From NCBI GenBank assembly GCA_019925095.2, contig CM034392.1, positions 24,928,387-24,992,386 of the forward strand: a stretch of 64,000 bases of DNA. Direction: 5' to 3'. Positions within the stretch are counted from its first letter, which is position 1. Each line of letters begins with the position of its first letter. This stretch comes from Dendrolimus kikuchii (taxonomy: Eukaryota > Arthropoda > Insecta > Lepidoptera > Lasiocampidae). Under the pieces are notes generated by a model. That model saw only the letters and a list, made by a program, of their open reading frames with translations, ran no database searches and was not told the origin of the DNA. A program made the translations under genes and the position numbers. Positions 34,480-44,798 of this stretch are shown here, piece by piece.

Positions 34480-34715
34480 TTATGTACACCACCGCCGCCA
34501 TTATCAATTCAATTCATTCTTGGATTTTCTCTTGAAGAGATCTTTTTTTTAAACCGCTCTTCGTGCACAATCGGATAAAGTTTTACGTGTGTTCTATGCT
34601 TCATTAAAGGTTCTTAAAGACGCCTACAAACTTACTATAACTCATATGAATAAGCCCGTTACGCTGTATTTTTGTATAAGTGTACAATAAAGACTTATTT
34701 ATTTATCTATCTATA
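34480..34715 (+). mobile_element. palindrome-core retroposon 3' end, diverged copy 5
   Basis: Starts ACCACCGCCGCCATTATCAA, has a degenerate GAAGAGATC core and ends GTGTACAATAAAGACTTATTT with TTATCTATC. Confidence 0.5.
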
Positions 34716-35454
34716 ATAGCTTGCTATAGAATTGCCGAAATAAATTTAGGCTTCACTAAAAGCCAGGCAATGCAAGGGTTAAGTTATAAAATAGAGGCGA
34801 CATCGCAAAAGGGTATAAGCGAAAACAACGGCACCAAAAGAAACATAAAGTTGTCAAAGGAGGCGCCACAATCGACACGAATGTTATATAAATCATGGCC
34901 TATTGGAATCTGGCATGACGACAGGAATTTCACATTCACGAATGCACCTAATCCATATTTATCTATACTATAAAAAATCTGTACATGTTTCGGGTTTGTA
35001 CAATGCGTTTAAAAAAGTAAAAAAACTCAGGAGGGCTAATTCGAACCAGCAGATTCCGAAAATACAATTTCTAGAATTATTCCCTTACTGTCTTTCCATC
35101 GGTGTCTGTTAGAGCATAACGTGAAAACTACTGAAAGGATTTAAATGAAACTCGACAGAACAAGCTCATATCCCGGGATGTATTAATAATTTAGGATAAT
35201 TTTTATGCCGATAATCGAACGAAAAAAAGGCGCTGTGACCGTATCATTTTTAAAAAACCACTCAACGTACAAGAAGGAAAGTTGACACAGAGCTGGTTTC
35301 GGGATATTTATCCCGAACCAACCCTTAGGATACTTTTATTACGTTTTCGTAGAATATTAGATAATATCTTATGCAAAATATTGTCTGTAAACATATTTGC
35401 AGTGAAATTTTATGTGTTTATTAGAAAAAAACAAAGACGTTGAAACTAAAATAC
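34716..35454. other. unassigned sequence
   Basis: An open frame from 34680 to 34973 has no motif I recognise. 35100-35260 has the AAACTACTGAAAGGATTTAA phrase common in dispersed repeats. Confidence 0.35.
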
Positions 35455-35690
35455 ATTATGTAGCAGATCACTGCCAACGGGGAGCGTGCCCAGAAGGCTG
35501 GCTGCATTGCCACGCTGTATGGCAACACTGATTTGTTATGCAAAATATGAGCCAGCCTGATCACGGGTAGTGTCAGAGTTTCTTACATATGTGTTTAAAG
35601 AAACTCTTTGCCGACGGACCCCACGGGCCTAATGTTTCAACCCGAAACGGCACAAATATGTAACCCCTTCGTAAGGCTCCATATTTGCGC
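35455..35690 (-). pseudogene. repeated LGPWG/AIQRGN tail domain, copy 1 (broken)
   Basis: Minus strand reads IFVPFRVETLGPWGPSAKS, then after a frameshift QISVAIQRGNAASLLGTLP with one stop. Four copies of this C-terminal-looking domain lie in the window, all on the minus strand; probably the end of a multi-copy retroelement protein. Confidence 0.6.
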
Positions 35691-35837
35691 CGTTTGACGC
35701 TAATTAGATGTATGAACTTCAAAAAGTGTTCTCCAGTGGAACTTATTTTGAATATAATTTTTGAATTTGATTTTATATGTGGTCAAAAACAACATGTCAT
35801 TCATTGTATTATACTGGAAATTTTGATTGAGTTTTTG

Positions 35838-36035
35838 GCGGGAACTGAAAGGAGACGTTGTGCTGTGCAGTTTTATTTTCTAAAAATGTGTATTATTACT
35901 CTAAAATGAACAATAGTTGTAGGATATTGATAGTTTTTGAGTAGTAATTATGTGTTTTGTGAGAAATGTGAATTGTATAGTCAAATGTGGCCTTTTGAGT
36001 TTTCACAAGAACTCCGTTGAATGGCGTTAGTTGTA
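35838..36035. repeat. dispersed repeat, shared with 62437-62636
   Basis: GGCGGGAACTGAAAGGAGAC through AGAACTCCGTTGAATGGC; about 200 bp, nearly identical to the second copy. Class unknown. Confidence 0.8.
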
Positions 36036-36154
36036 GCCTACAATACAACTGCGCGACTATTATACGAAGAGTTAAACATCAGAATTGGCTGTATGGACTA
36101 AAGATTCCTTTGCCTGCCTTTGTGGCGAATACAACTACTACTACTTGTATTATA

Positions 36155-36330
36155 CCGTGAAATCTGGCAACTTAACTATTACCTCTCACAAAATGTCTTT
36201 TTTAAGAATATGACTCTGTGACGTTGTATGCTCAAAAAGTAATTTTGTTACAGGTAAATCATGTAAACGAAAGTCGAGGACCTATAATGTCAAAATTGTC
36301 AACCATTGGTTAAGTTGCCATATTTCACGG
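36155..36330. mobile_element. MITE with 22-bp TIRs and TA target site
   Basis: CCGTGAAATCTGGCAACTTA at 36155 is inverted at 36309-36330 with one mismatch; TA flanks both ends. 176 bp, non-coding; suggests a Tc1/mariner-type MITE. Confidence 0.7.
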
Positions 36331-36332
36331 TA

Positions 36333-37335
36333 CTTCAAATCAGGTTGGCTTCGACTCACCTCTGTGTTTTACTGCGCAGTTGTCTAGACTATATGGACTT
36401 AGTTTTTTTGTCATTATTATATTTAAAAAACCGAATTAACTTTTGTTTAAGTAAAATAAAACTACTATAAAGAACTGCAGCGGGTCTGTGACAGGGCTTT
36501 CGGTGGAAGCGTGTAGGAGGCGCTGGCGGGATATGCCGGTGGAAATAATACACCAGTCACTCTTACGGTTCACGTCGTTTATTGGAACGCTACTGAGTTA
36601 TATTTACAATGAGCTAACCATTGGCTATGTTAAAGCCATAATCGGTATATCATTACATTGACTAACTTACACGCTTTGTTCAGACAATACTATACCCAGT
36701 AGCCCGCTCTCTAGTTACTGATTATACACACTGACTAACACTTTTAATAGACTCCAGCCAATACTCTAACACACACTGACTTGTTTTGGCAGATCACTCA
36801 CTACTTATACGAACAAATACATTAAAAAAACTAACATTTTGTGGGAGCTTCCCACGAGTTCTCCGGCCTGGACCCAACCCTTTCGGGAAGATGCGATCCC
36901 CGTTCATAAACTAATAAATTGTTTCCTCACTAAATTAAAACAAAGCATGCAGTTAAATTACACAACTATTTTCTAAAATATGTACAATGGCAATGGCAGA
37001 TGTCAGGATCATCTTTCTTTGACTCGAATGGTCTTACAACGGACGTTATTTTAAACTATTACCGAAATTCTCGAAGATATAAAACAATGGAGGACATTAC
37101 GAGGGACGTCATAAATTATTCTATATCCCAGCATCTGCATTGCCTTCATGGGAAACAAGTATCTACAAACTATTTTGGCATCGTTAACAACTACTATCTA
37201 GAATTTGACACGCAGCGTAGTTGCGGAGGGTGTAGTGTATAATAATAATATAACATGAGTTAAGAGGATTTCGCGCTGGCCCTCACGGCGTAGAGGAGCG
37301 TCCCCCGGGCGGCGGATGGGGGAATGGTCGGTAGT
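36333..37335. other. unassigned sequence with one unrecognised open frame
   Basis: A frame at 37000-37242 (+) contains NYYRNSRRYKTMEDITRDV and ends FDTQRSCGGCSV; no family recognised and no signal or domain seen. 36480-36560 is GC-richer (GGCGCTGGCGGGATATGCC). Might be part of an LTR element. Confidence 0.3.
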
Positions 37336-37570
37336 AAACAACCCACAGCCAGGTGGTAGAGTATTTGCTCGACTGGATGGCGACCACCCCTGGTCTAGAG
37401 TATGCCGCCATAACAACCTTGTGTTGTGTTCCGGCATTAGTGACCAGGTTCCAGTCTCCTTTAAGAGAGCAGCAGCGCATTTGTAGCACCTTTGGTGTTG
37501 CAAATGTCCATAGGCGATGGTAACCGCTTTCCACTAAGTGGGCCGTCTGCTTGTCTGCTGAACTCCTGCA

Positions 37571-37605
<35 letters not shown>
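37336..37605 (+). mobile_element. SINE-A copy 11, long A-tail
   Basis: Body from AAACAACCCACAGCCAGGTG to a pure A run of 33 bases at 37573-37605, suggesting a fairly young insertion. The head is replaced by GC-rich sequence at 37270-37335. Confidence 0.87.
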
Positions 37606-37606
<1 letters not shown>

Positions 37607-37607
<1 letters not shown>

Positions 37608-37828
37608 AATAAGTACAGCCTAGCTACGCTTCCGGCTAAGTCCGATGGACTCGCTGACCAACGATGGGTGTGGTCCTCCAGCATTTTGGGGGTTGTGCAG
37701 AGGGTTAACGCCCCACTCACGGAAAAAACCTACTGTTGTGAAACCGAAAACGAGAAATCATGTTCTCGTTTCGGAGGCCAAGACCCACTTTGGGTCGCTG
37801 AGCCAACAGTGTAAATAAGTAAGTAAGA
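37607..37828 (+). mobile_element. LINE-like 3' end with (TAAG)n tail
   Basis: GGTTAACGCCCCACTCACGG, CAAGACCCACTTTGGGTCGC and a TAAGTAAGTAAG tail. GC-rich 3' UTR style; family unnamed. Confidence 0.4.
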
Positions 37829-38170
37829 GGATTTAGGCAGCCAAAAACGTTTTACTTTAATTTTTCTAGAACACCTTATAGCAGTGAAAAAAATATATGT
37901 CAACGTTGATCATATTGTTACATGCCGGCAAAAGTGAATACTCACCTGCCTGCCATAAAGCACAGTTTATTACCTTCCCGCATTTGGACTTCTTTTGTTT
38001 ACTTAGAAAACAGTCTATTGTGTATTGTACTAGTTTATGGCCGTTCGCAGGAATAATTAAGCAGTTGTGCTGGTTACGTTTTTTTGGGAAATTGCGTCTG
38101 CGCTTGGAAGGTATGGCATATTGTATTTGTATAGTTGAGTATAAAAACAATGCCCGAACAGAGGGGTGAG

Positions 38171-38492
38171 ACCGTGTTTCGTCTCTCCCAGCCATAACAC
38201 GTTCCGAAACGGCGGTAAGATAGCGTAGATCGCCGCGAACCACCGATCCCGGCCGGGATCCTTCCCCTCGGGCTTTATATCACCCGTCGCCCGTTCTCAA
38301 TTAGTGCTTTGTGTCGCCCTATGGTGGACATCATTAAATTCATCCCCCACTCATGGCAACAGTCCAGCCGAGGCAAAACTCCTTAGGGAGCTCCCTCGAG
38401 CAAGTTGCCACCCGAGGCACTCGCCCCAAAGACCTCGGTAAAGTTGTAAGGTCTTCGGACCAACAACATATAGTCAAGTCTAATAAAAAAAA
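38171..38492 (+). mobile_element. poly-A retroposon U, copy 2
   Basis: 5'-truncated relative to copy 1; A-tail ends 38492; GGGTGAG at 38164-38170 and 38493-38499 looks like a 7-bp target duplication. Confidence 0.65.
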
Positions 38493-38724
38493 GGGTGAGG
38501 CAGTCAAAGCGACAACACAAGCGAGGCAATACGTGTGTACATTTAGTGACCGACTTCCCGCGTGTTATTGAATTGTGGATTACATTTGGACTTATTGCGT
38601 CCGGTTATATTTGTACCTGTGTTATACGTGTTTGTATAGTTCTAATAAATTCTATAGTAATTCCAACGGCATTTTAATTCGAGACCTGCAACTCGTAACA
38701 ATATTTCTGAGCGATCTTCTTCAA

Positions 38725-38874
38725 GATCAAGAGCTTTAAGAACAGACGAGCGTGCATCACAAGAGCTATGAATGTCGAAGAAGCAAGTGAGGTGTGTAAG
38801 ATAAGCCTGAATGGCGCTCTGTTGTTCGTGCCTACCCCGCAAGGGAACCGGCGTGAAGATATGTATGTATGTAC
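38725..38874 (+). mobile_element. RTE-like LINE 3' end, copy 3 (short)
   Basis: Only the last 50 codons (NRRACITRAMNVEEASEVCK) with a one-base deletion before the NGALLFVPTPQGNR-like frame; tail ATGTATGTATGT. Confidence 0.75.
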
Positions 38875-38889
38875 ATTAATGCTAATTTT

Positions 38890-39550
38890 GTGATTGTTCC
38901 GCCTCTTTAGTTATTTATTCTAATACTTATGTCTTTCAAGACCACGGGCCATAAAAATGGCCCGGACTTTTGGGGGGCTTGCGTGGGGCCATGGGAAGGC
39001 CAACACGTAAAGGCCCTTTGACAAATTTAATGTAAATGTGGCGTGACACTGACCGGCGATTATCCCTGTCTACACCATATGGTAATGCACCCAAGGACAA
39101 GCCCCGGCCAGTGTAGGACTATTGTGGGAAATGAGGACAAAAAGTACCGGGCTATTGTGGTGAACTGCTAATGGTACTAGGGGTCTGGGAATATGGGGAC
39201 TATGGCGTCTGCCCGTCGCAATGTTCAGGGAACATGGAAAAATGGGCAGACGGTGACTCGCCACTCCCTGCATGGGCCCCAAAAAATGCCATAAAGACAG
39301 GGGCAACATGGGTGTGAGTGGCTAAGGGGTGTAGAGAGGTGGGCTGCAGGTTCACCGAAGCTACTTCAGACGTTAGGCCATTTATCACTTTCACCCCTGG
39401 AGCTTGAGTCTTAGCTCTAGCGATCTCCACTCCGTGCCGGCTGGTTAAGGCAATCACGGAGGCGGGGGTCTTGCCTTGGCCACCGGAGTCAGGTACGAGG
39501 TGTCGCTACTCACCTAAGGCTTCGCCACAAAGCCCCCCTGCGGGATAATA
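38890..39550 (-). mobile_element. GC-rich LINE-like 3' UTR fragment
   Basis: 660 bp of unusually GC-rich sequence; reading minus, it goes from GCAGGGGGGCTTTGTGGCG to TTTTTATGGCCCGTGGTC. Two short open frames on the minus strand have no motif. Composition and lack of a long frame suggest transposon UTR rather than a host gene. Confidence 0.35.
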
Positions 39551-39559
39551 CTTATTATT

Positions 39560-39655
39560 ATTAACTCCATTTATACATAATTAGATATAATTTAATTAAT
39601 TAGTCTAAGTTCATTTTGTATTGGTGTGTAATAAAGTGTTATCTATCTAACTACT
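39560..39655 (+). mobile_element. palindrome-core retroposon, tail only (copy 6)
   Basis: TTGTATTGGTGTGTAATAAA then GTGTTATCTATCTAACTAC; only the 3' end is present. Confidence 0.55.
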
Positions 39656-39727
39656 TACGTATACTGGACTGGACTAGGAGCTAATGGTTAAAAGCAACTA
39701 GGAAATGATTCAACAAAATAAATAGCT

Positions 39728-39733
39728 TTTAAT
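39728..39733 (-). promoter_or_regulatory. possible ATTAAA polyadenylation signal of the 269-aa gene
   Basis: About 165 nt after the stop on the minus strand; the canonical AATAAA is absent between. Confidence 0.3.
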
Positions 39734-39896
39734 TTATCATTGATCTAAAAACATTTTACTGAATTAAACAATTTTTACAATTTCTTTAAATATCACAGCA
39801 TTATAAGCACACATGACGCCTGATTACCTTAATACAACAAAATGGGTCTTACAATGAAACTACTTTTTCTTGTGACTGTTTTGCAATTTAGCAATA

Positions 39897-40706
39897 TTAC
39901 CTGCGTTTATCTCTAACAATATCACCAAAAACAATTGAGTCCGGTTTTCTTGTATATAACATTTCATTTTCTTTCTCCATTGTATTTTTAAAGTTATTTT
40001 CGATATTATCAAATTGGTTTTTTGCATTGTCTTTGAAATTATCCATATTTTTATTGAACTGATCCTCTACTCCTCGAAAATTTTCATTTGCATTATCTGT
40101 AGCTTTTCTTACATTGTCAATCGCATTATTGGAAAATTCATTAACATTGTCTTTGAAATTCTTATACCCATCATCCACTTTATCATAAATATCATTATTG
40201 ACGCTATTTACATAATCCCTTGTATTGTTTAAACTTCTGGTAAAACTGTGGTTAACATTATCTAACATCCTGACATCTAAAAGACCTTCACCATGGTGAT
40301 AAACGGGTTCATTTTGCTTGTTATCTTGACTGCTTTGTGTATCATGCGCACCTTGGACACCTTCAGTGCCTTTGTCTGAGTTGTGTTTGAAAACACCAAC
40401 AACCTTTTGACGCAAAGACTGTTCATAGTCCATAACTTTGCTGACACCGTTCCTGATGTACCCAGCTCCAGTATGTATGGTATTCATGACACCGCCTACA
40501 ATGCCATCACTGTGACGACCAGTCTCTGGGTTTGGATCGTTTTTACCAAAAACTAAATCTTTTCCGAAAGAGAAAATGCCTCCTATAGCTTCCTTTGTTG
40601 TATCGACCGCTTCTGCAGCGCCGTCATATACTCTATCGACGACTCCACAATCTGATTCAGCAATAAGAACTAACAGTACCGGTACCAAAATAACTAGCCT
40701 CTTCAT
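39897..40706 (-). CDS. secreted Asn/Asp-rich coiled-coil-like protein, 269 aa
   Basis: I do not recognise the family. Starts MKRLVILVPVLLVLIAESDC, a clear signal peptide of about 20 residues. Residues 22-65 are Gly/Ala/Lys-rich with FSFGKDLVFGKN; 66-100 has GIVGGVMNTIHTGAGYIRNG; 105-140 is polar and probably disordered; 145-255 is a long amphipathic, Asn/Asp/Lys-rich helix with phenylalanine spacings such as FNKNMDNFKDNAKNQFDNIE, like a repeated 11- or 7-residue pattern. No Cys after the signal region, no transmembrane segment. Intronless as seen. ATTAAA at 39728-39733 (minus) could be the polyadenylation signal. Codon use and length argue for a real gene; function unknown. Confidence 0.75.
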   Translation of the reverse strand: MKRLVILVPVLLVLIAESDCGVVDRVYDGAAEAVDTTKEAIGGIFSFGKDLVFGKNDPNPETGRHSDGIVGGVMNTIHTGAGYIRNGVSKVMDYEQSLRQKVVGVFKHNSDKGTEGVQGAHDTQSSQDNKQNEPVYHHGEGLLDVRMLDNVNHSFTRSLNNTRDYVNSVNNDIYDKVDDGYKNFKDNVNEFSNNAIDNVRKATDNANENFRGVEDQFNKNMDNFKDNAKNQFDNIENNFKNTMEKENEMLYTRKPDSIVFGDIVRDKRR

Positions 40707-40764
40707 GTTTTCACAATTGATTGTACTTTATTTAAGTCGAAGTAACACTAATTCCTTTCACTAG

Positions 40765-41181
40765 TCTTTTAAAGAGTTAAATATAATAATAATAATACCA
40801 TATTAATTAGTTGCAATATTTCTATAGAATGCAACCTAAGGATGTAACTGAAGCGAATCAACTAATAATTTAATTGGTTCTACTGCATGTTTATAGTAAT
40901 ATTGTTATCTGTTATTGAGACCCGGGGTCAGTAATGGGTCATTCTATTTATCATCATGTTTATTCACACTGTACTTCGTACCTAAAACACGTCGTTTGAC
41001 AATGACGTCAGCTGTATTTCTGAGTACTGCAATTGCTTAATTATAAAGAGTATTGGAAATGATTAATTGCTATTATATTGATTCCACAAAAGCAATTGAA
41101 GAAGAATTATTTGGAAATTTTAATGATACATATATGTTTTTGTTTATTCTCTATTTTTTATGTATTGTGTGATATTTATAT
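40765..41181. other. AT-rich upstream region of the 269-aa gene
   Basis: No promoter element can be called with confidence; no repeat seen. Confidence 0.4.
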
Positions 41182-41193
41182 ATCCTATTTATA

Positions 41194-41292
41194 CATACAT
41201 ACATAACTTCACGCCAGTTCCCTTGCGGGGTAGACACGAACAACAGAGCGCCATTTAGGCTTATTCTTACACACCTCACTTGCTTCTTTGAC
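41194..41292 (-). mobile_element. RTE-like LINE 3' end, copy 4 (minimal, with TSD)
   Basis: About 100 bp containing only the terminal codons and the TATG tail, flanked by the direct repeat ATCCTATTTATA at 41182-41193 and 41293-41304. This shows target-primed insertion with extreme 5' truncation. Confidence 0.85.
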
Positions 41293-41324
41293 ATCCTATT
41301 TATATGTATTTAATTTAGACACCA

Positions 41325-41508
41325 CCGTTATATACTTGAATCTCTCGTTCATAACATCCATAGCCCGGATTATCTGGAAGAGATTCCTTTAAAGCGATAA
41401 GGCTGCCAGTTGTCCCTACTTTTAACTGTTTAAAGTGACTAATATAAACTGTTTATTTCATGTGTATGTGCTGAACATTAAAGTGTATTCTATTCTATTC
41501 TATATAAT
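41325..41508 (+). mobile_element. palindrome-core retroposon 3' end, copy 7
   Basis: ATTATCTGGAAGAGATTCC and AAAGCGATAAGGCTGCC core, ending CATTAAAGTGTATTCTATTC with a (TATTC)n tail instead of TATC. Confidence 0.55.
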
Positions 41509-42248
41509 CACCAACTTATATTATGTACCCCGACTATTCATCACAGGTGCAATTTCCCGTGGGAATAGGCAGAGATAATGATTCTTCACTTAGAGTCCGC
41601 GCTGTAAAGAAGTCCCATAGAGGCGGCGCTGCAATCGCCGTAATTAATCCTGCCAGAGTTGGTGCGGCGGCGCTGGGTTTAGCGAGAAGCGAACTGTGTC
41701 AATTTTGCGGGAAAAGAAGTGTGGGATAATTTGGACGGGAATTTGAGAATGAGCACGCACTTACCTGGTTAATGGGAATGAAATGCAGCTGCTCCTCTGC
41801 TCCTCAGTCCACTTCACTTTATTTGTTATAATATGGCTTAACGTATTTAGTTTTGTGTGTATCTATTTGTAGTAATTTATATTATATATGTTTATTATGT
41901 TTTAAAATTATGATGCGGAGCGGGTTAATTGTATAATACACACATTTATGAATTGCAGGCGCGGTATATTTTACGGTATTTTATTTATTCACAATGTGCG
42001 GGGCGATTTTTTTTTAAGGTTATGGCTGCAATGCCATTTATGCATTGATTTTGCCAATGTCGAGTACATAGAAAAGTCAGGTGATATAAAAAGGAATTTT
42101 GGCCGGTAAATTAAAAAGAAAAAGAAAATTCTGCCAATCTAATACACTACAATAAACATAATATTTACAACAAACCCTAACAAAGGACAAAACTAAATAA
42201 TAACTAACTTCAAGCCAATCTAAGTATAATATATATATATACAATAAA

Positions 42249-42252
<4 letters not shown>

Positions 42253-42325
<73 letters not shown>
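42253..42325. repeat. (AT)n microsatellite, about 73 bp
   Basis: Uninterrupted AT dinucleotides; could extrude as a cruciform and is hard to assemble. Confidence 0.97.
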
Positions 42326-42326
<1 letters not shown>

Positions 42327-42337
42327 TATACAATCTA

Positions 42338-42530
42338 TTATAAGCTAATTTTATTCACAGTCAAGAATTTACAAAGAATATATACAAATGATTTATGCGA
42401 TAAAGTTAAAAGAACACTACTATTAACAGGACGAGGGCAATTAGCACGAATAATATCATAAAGAGGAGTAGAAATTTTACGGCAATGGAAAAAGATATGT
42501 TCTATGGAACCTTCGCCCAGACCCGGGGCG
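42338..42530 (-). pseudogene. LINE C-terminal fragment with zinc-knuckle-like motif
   Basis: Minus strand reads GLGEGSIEHIFFHCRKIS, then YDIIRANCPRPVNSS and ends at a stop at 42340. The EHIFFHC phrase is typical of the end of R1/I/jockey-type reverse transcriptase proteins. Confidence 0.6.
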
Positions 42531-42809
42531 ATTTAATTTATTTTATTTGATGTCATGAGATGAATGATTGACGTGACGTGCAAAACGGGGAACGCGCCGT
42601 CAGATTTAAAGGAAGAATTTAAATAATAAATAAAAGTTTGTATATGCCGAAAGAAGGTTACTTGGCGATACATATTATTTGATTTTGCTGCCAGACCTCA
42701 AGACACTGTGAGCTCTTTCTGCGTACAACGGAACACAAACCAACTTGACTGATAATTACTTTTATTTTTCCTTCCACCCATTTTAATATTATATAAAATG
42801 ATTAGAGCT

Positions 42810-43110
42810 AGGCATGTTTGCAGAAGAGTTTCTTGCGCCGCTTCTTCTCTTTAAGCCATAACATGTTGCGAAGCGGTAGTAAATTAGATTAGGCTTCCAT
42901 AGAGTAAATAATAACCATAAACAAAATTAAAACTAAATAATTAAAATGAATAAGTTGGCGGTAGGCTAAATAAAACTTTAACAATACTCGTTGACACTTG
43001 ACATCTTTGTCTTCCGTGATCGCGGCCACTGAAAAGTGGCCGAAACGTCGGAAAAACCAAAATCAAATAAAATTACCGCGCCTAAAACCGTAAAAACGTA
43101 GTTTTATTAT
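42810..43110 (+). mobile_element. retroelement 3' end with GGCC hairpin and GAAACGTC motif
   Basis: GGCCACT-GAAA-AGTGGCC at 43024-43041 is a perfect 7-bp hairpin followed at once by GAAACGTCGG and an A-rich tail. Such hairpin plus GAAACG sequences occur at ends of Penelope-like and related elements, as I recall. Confidence 0.5.
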
Positions 43111-43298
43111 AAATACAAGATATTCAATAATTAAAGCTGTAAATTTATTTCCTAATTACTTGACGAACAAAATTCTATCAAATAGCGGAGTTGCCACTTT
43201 TAGTTTCTTTATTTTCCGTGGACTTCGTTCGTGGTGCGGAATCTACCTACTAGGATTTTGACATACCTTTCACTAAAATAAAACTATACATACAAATT

Positions 43299-43858
43299 TG
43301 GGGAATAGTGTGAATGGAGCGTTAGGTAAACTTCTAGGCGCTAAGAACTTCAGCCAGAAGGCCCAGCTTGCCATACACAACGCGGTGCTGGTACCTACGC
43401 TCACGTATGGAAGCGAGAGTTGGGTATGGAAGAGAGAGCATGAAAGTAGAGTAAACGCGGTCGAGATGCGAGCACTGCGGAGTGACGCTCGCGGACCGCG
43501 TTCGTAATACCGAAGTAAGAAAGAGAGTGTCGGGGTGAAGGTAAGGAAAGGAATACTCCGGTGGTTCGGGCATGTGGAAAGAATGCATGATGAAAAAATG
43601 ACTAAACAGATATACAATGCAAAAGTGGATGGATGCAGAAGTCGTGGAAGGCCACGACACACCTTCCATGATCAAATTGATCGTGTACTAGCAGAAGGTG
43701 ATGTCAGGAGCCTTAGGAACAGACGAGCGTGCATGACAAGAGTTATGAATGTCAAAGAAGCAAGTGAGGTGTGTAAGAATAAGCCTGAATGGCGCTCTGT
43801 TGTTCGTGCCTACCCCGCAAGGGAACTGGCGTGAAGTTATGTATGTATGTATGTATGT
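43299..43858 (+). mobile_element. RTE-like LINE 3' end, copy 5 (longest)
   Basis: Reaches upstream to NSVNGALGKLLGAKNFSQKA and LTYGSESWVWKREHESRVN; a frameshift near 43495 breaks the frame before KESVGVKVRKGILRWFGHVE. Flanked by ACATACAAATT at 43288-43298 and 43859-43869, an 11-bp target duplication. Confidence 0.88.
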
Positions 43859-43884
43859 ACATACAAATTAAAATAACTATAAAA

Positions 43885-44055
43885 TCTAGTGCCAGACCGC
43901 TCTCAATTGGAAACGTGCCCAAAAGACTGGCTACATTACCTCGCTATATGGCAACGCTAATGCGTTGTCCGAGGTATAGACCAGTCTTTTGGTCACGTGA
44001 GACGTCTCTCAGGCGTTTCGCTGTCTCGATAAGATTTATGCAAAACTAAAACGGT
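43885..44055 (-). pseudogene. repeated LGPWG/AIQRGN tail domain, copy 2 (truncated)
   Basis: Minus strand reads NLIETAKRLRDVSRDQKTG and LGQRISVAI-stop-RGNVASLLGTFP; the N-terminal GPWG part is missing. Confidence 0.6.
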
Positions 44056-44092
44056 TTTTTGGGTTTGTAAAAAACCCAAAAGCAAAATATGT

Positions 44093-44407
44093 ATCCGTGC
44101 AGGAACGGAGAAAGAATACAATTTCCTGCGGCCGGGCTGCGTGTCGTAAGAGGCGACAAAACAACCCACAGCCAGGTGGTAGGGCATTTGCCCGACTGGA
44201 TGGCTACCACTCCTGGTCTAAAGTATGTCGCCATAACAACCTTAAGTTGTGTTCCGGCATTAGTGACCAGGTTCCAATCTCCCTTAAGAGAGCAGCAGCG
44301 CATTTGTAGCACCTTTGGTGTTGCAAATATCCATAGGCGATGGTAACCGCTTTCCATCAAGTGGGCCGTCTGCCTGTCTGCTGATGTCCTGTAATAAATA
44401 AAAAAAA
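44093..44407 (+). mobile_element. SINE-A copy 12, full length
   Basis: ATCCGTGCAGGAACGG head, complete body, CCTGTAATAAATAAAAAA tail. Confidence 0.9.
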
Positions 44408-44783
44408 TCCGATGGCGGAATACTTTCGGCATTTCAGGGTCTCCTGTTGTGAAACAGCTGTACCAGCACTCATGCTAGCGGCTGGAAGATGGGACGCCGC
44501 CAGAGTATCGACGCAAGACGCGTCCTATACTAAAGGGCGACCCTTTACTTTCATTAATCTGTTGATATATGCAAGTCTGCTTGACACTTACAGAGCGTTC
44601 CATTAGTAGTTCACAACGCCCAAAACGCTGAGTTAGCCGTACCACAAGGCGACCGCGATCGTTGTGGTCGCGGCGAAAACGTCACTAATGACGTCATCAT
44701 TTTCGATCACACAACGCTCACGACGACCCACCACAATAGGTGGGTCGAATAGCCGTTCCACTTGGGTTTACGATTGTTAAGCC
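44408..44783. other. GC-richer unassigned sequence
   Basis: CGACCGCGATCGTTGTGGTCGCGGC at 44650-44674 is partly palindromic. No reading frame with a motif. Confidence 0.35.
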
Positions 44784-44798
44784 AAGAAGCAAGTGGAA

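Larger units (their letters stand above)
41665..42670. repeat. large dispersed repeat, copy B
   Basis: Same landmarks as copy A, interrupted by a long AT microsatellite and a LINE C-terminal fragment at 42338-42530. Confidence 0.6.

Noticed and set aside
34680..34973. 97-codon + frame after a retroposon tail
   Set aside because: No recognisable domain, atypical codon use and starts within a (TTTA)n retroposon tail; noted only as unassigned.
39854..39916. Short + strand frame MKLLFLVTVLQFSNITCVYL-stop that looks like a signal peptide
   Set aside because: Only 20 codons, overlaps the end of the minus-strand 269-aa gene, no continuation or donor site that would extend it convincingly.
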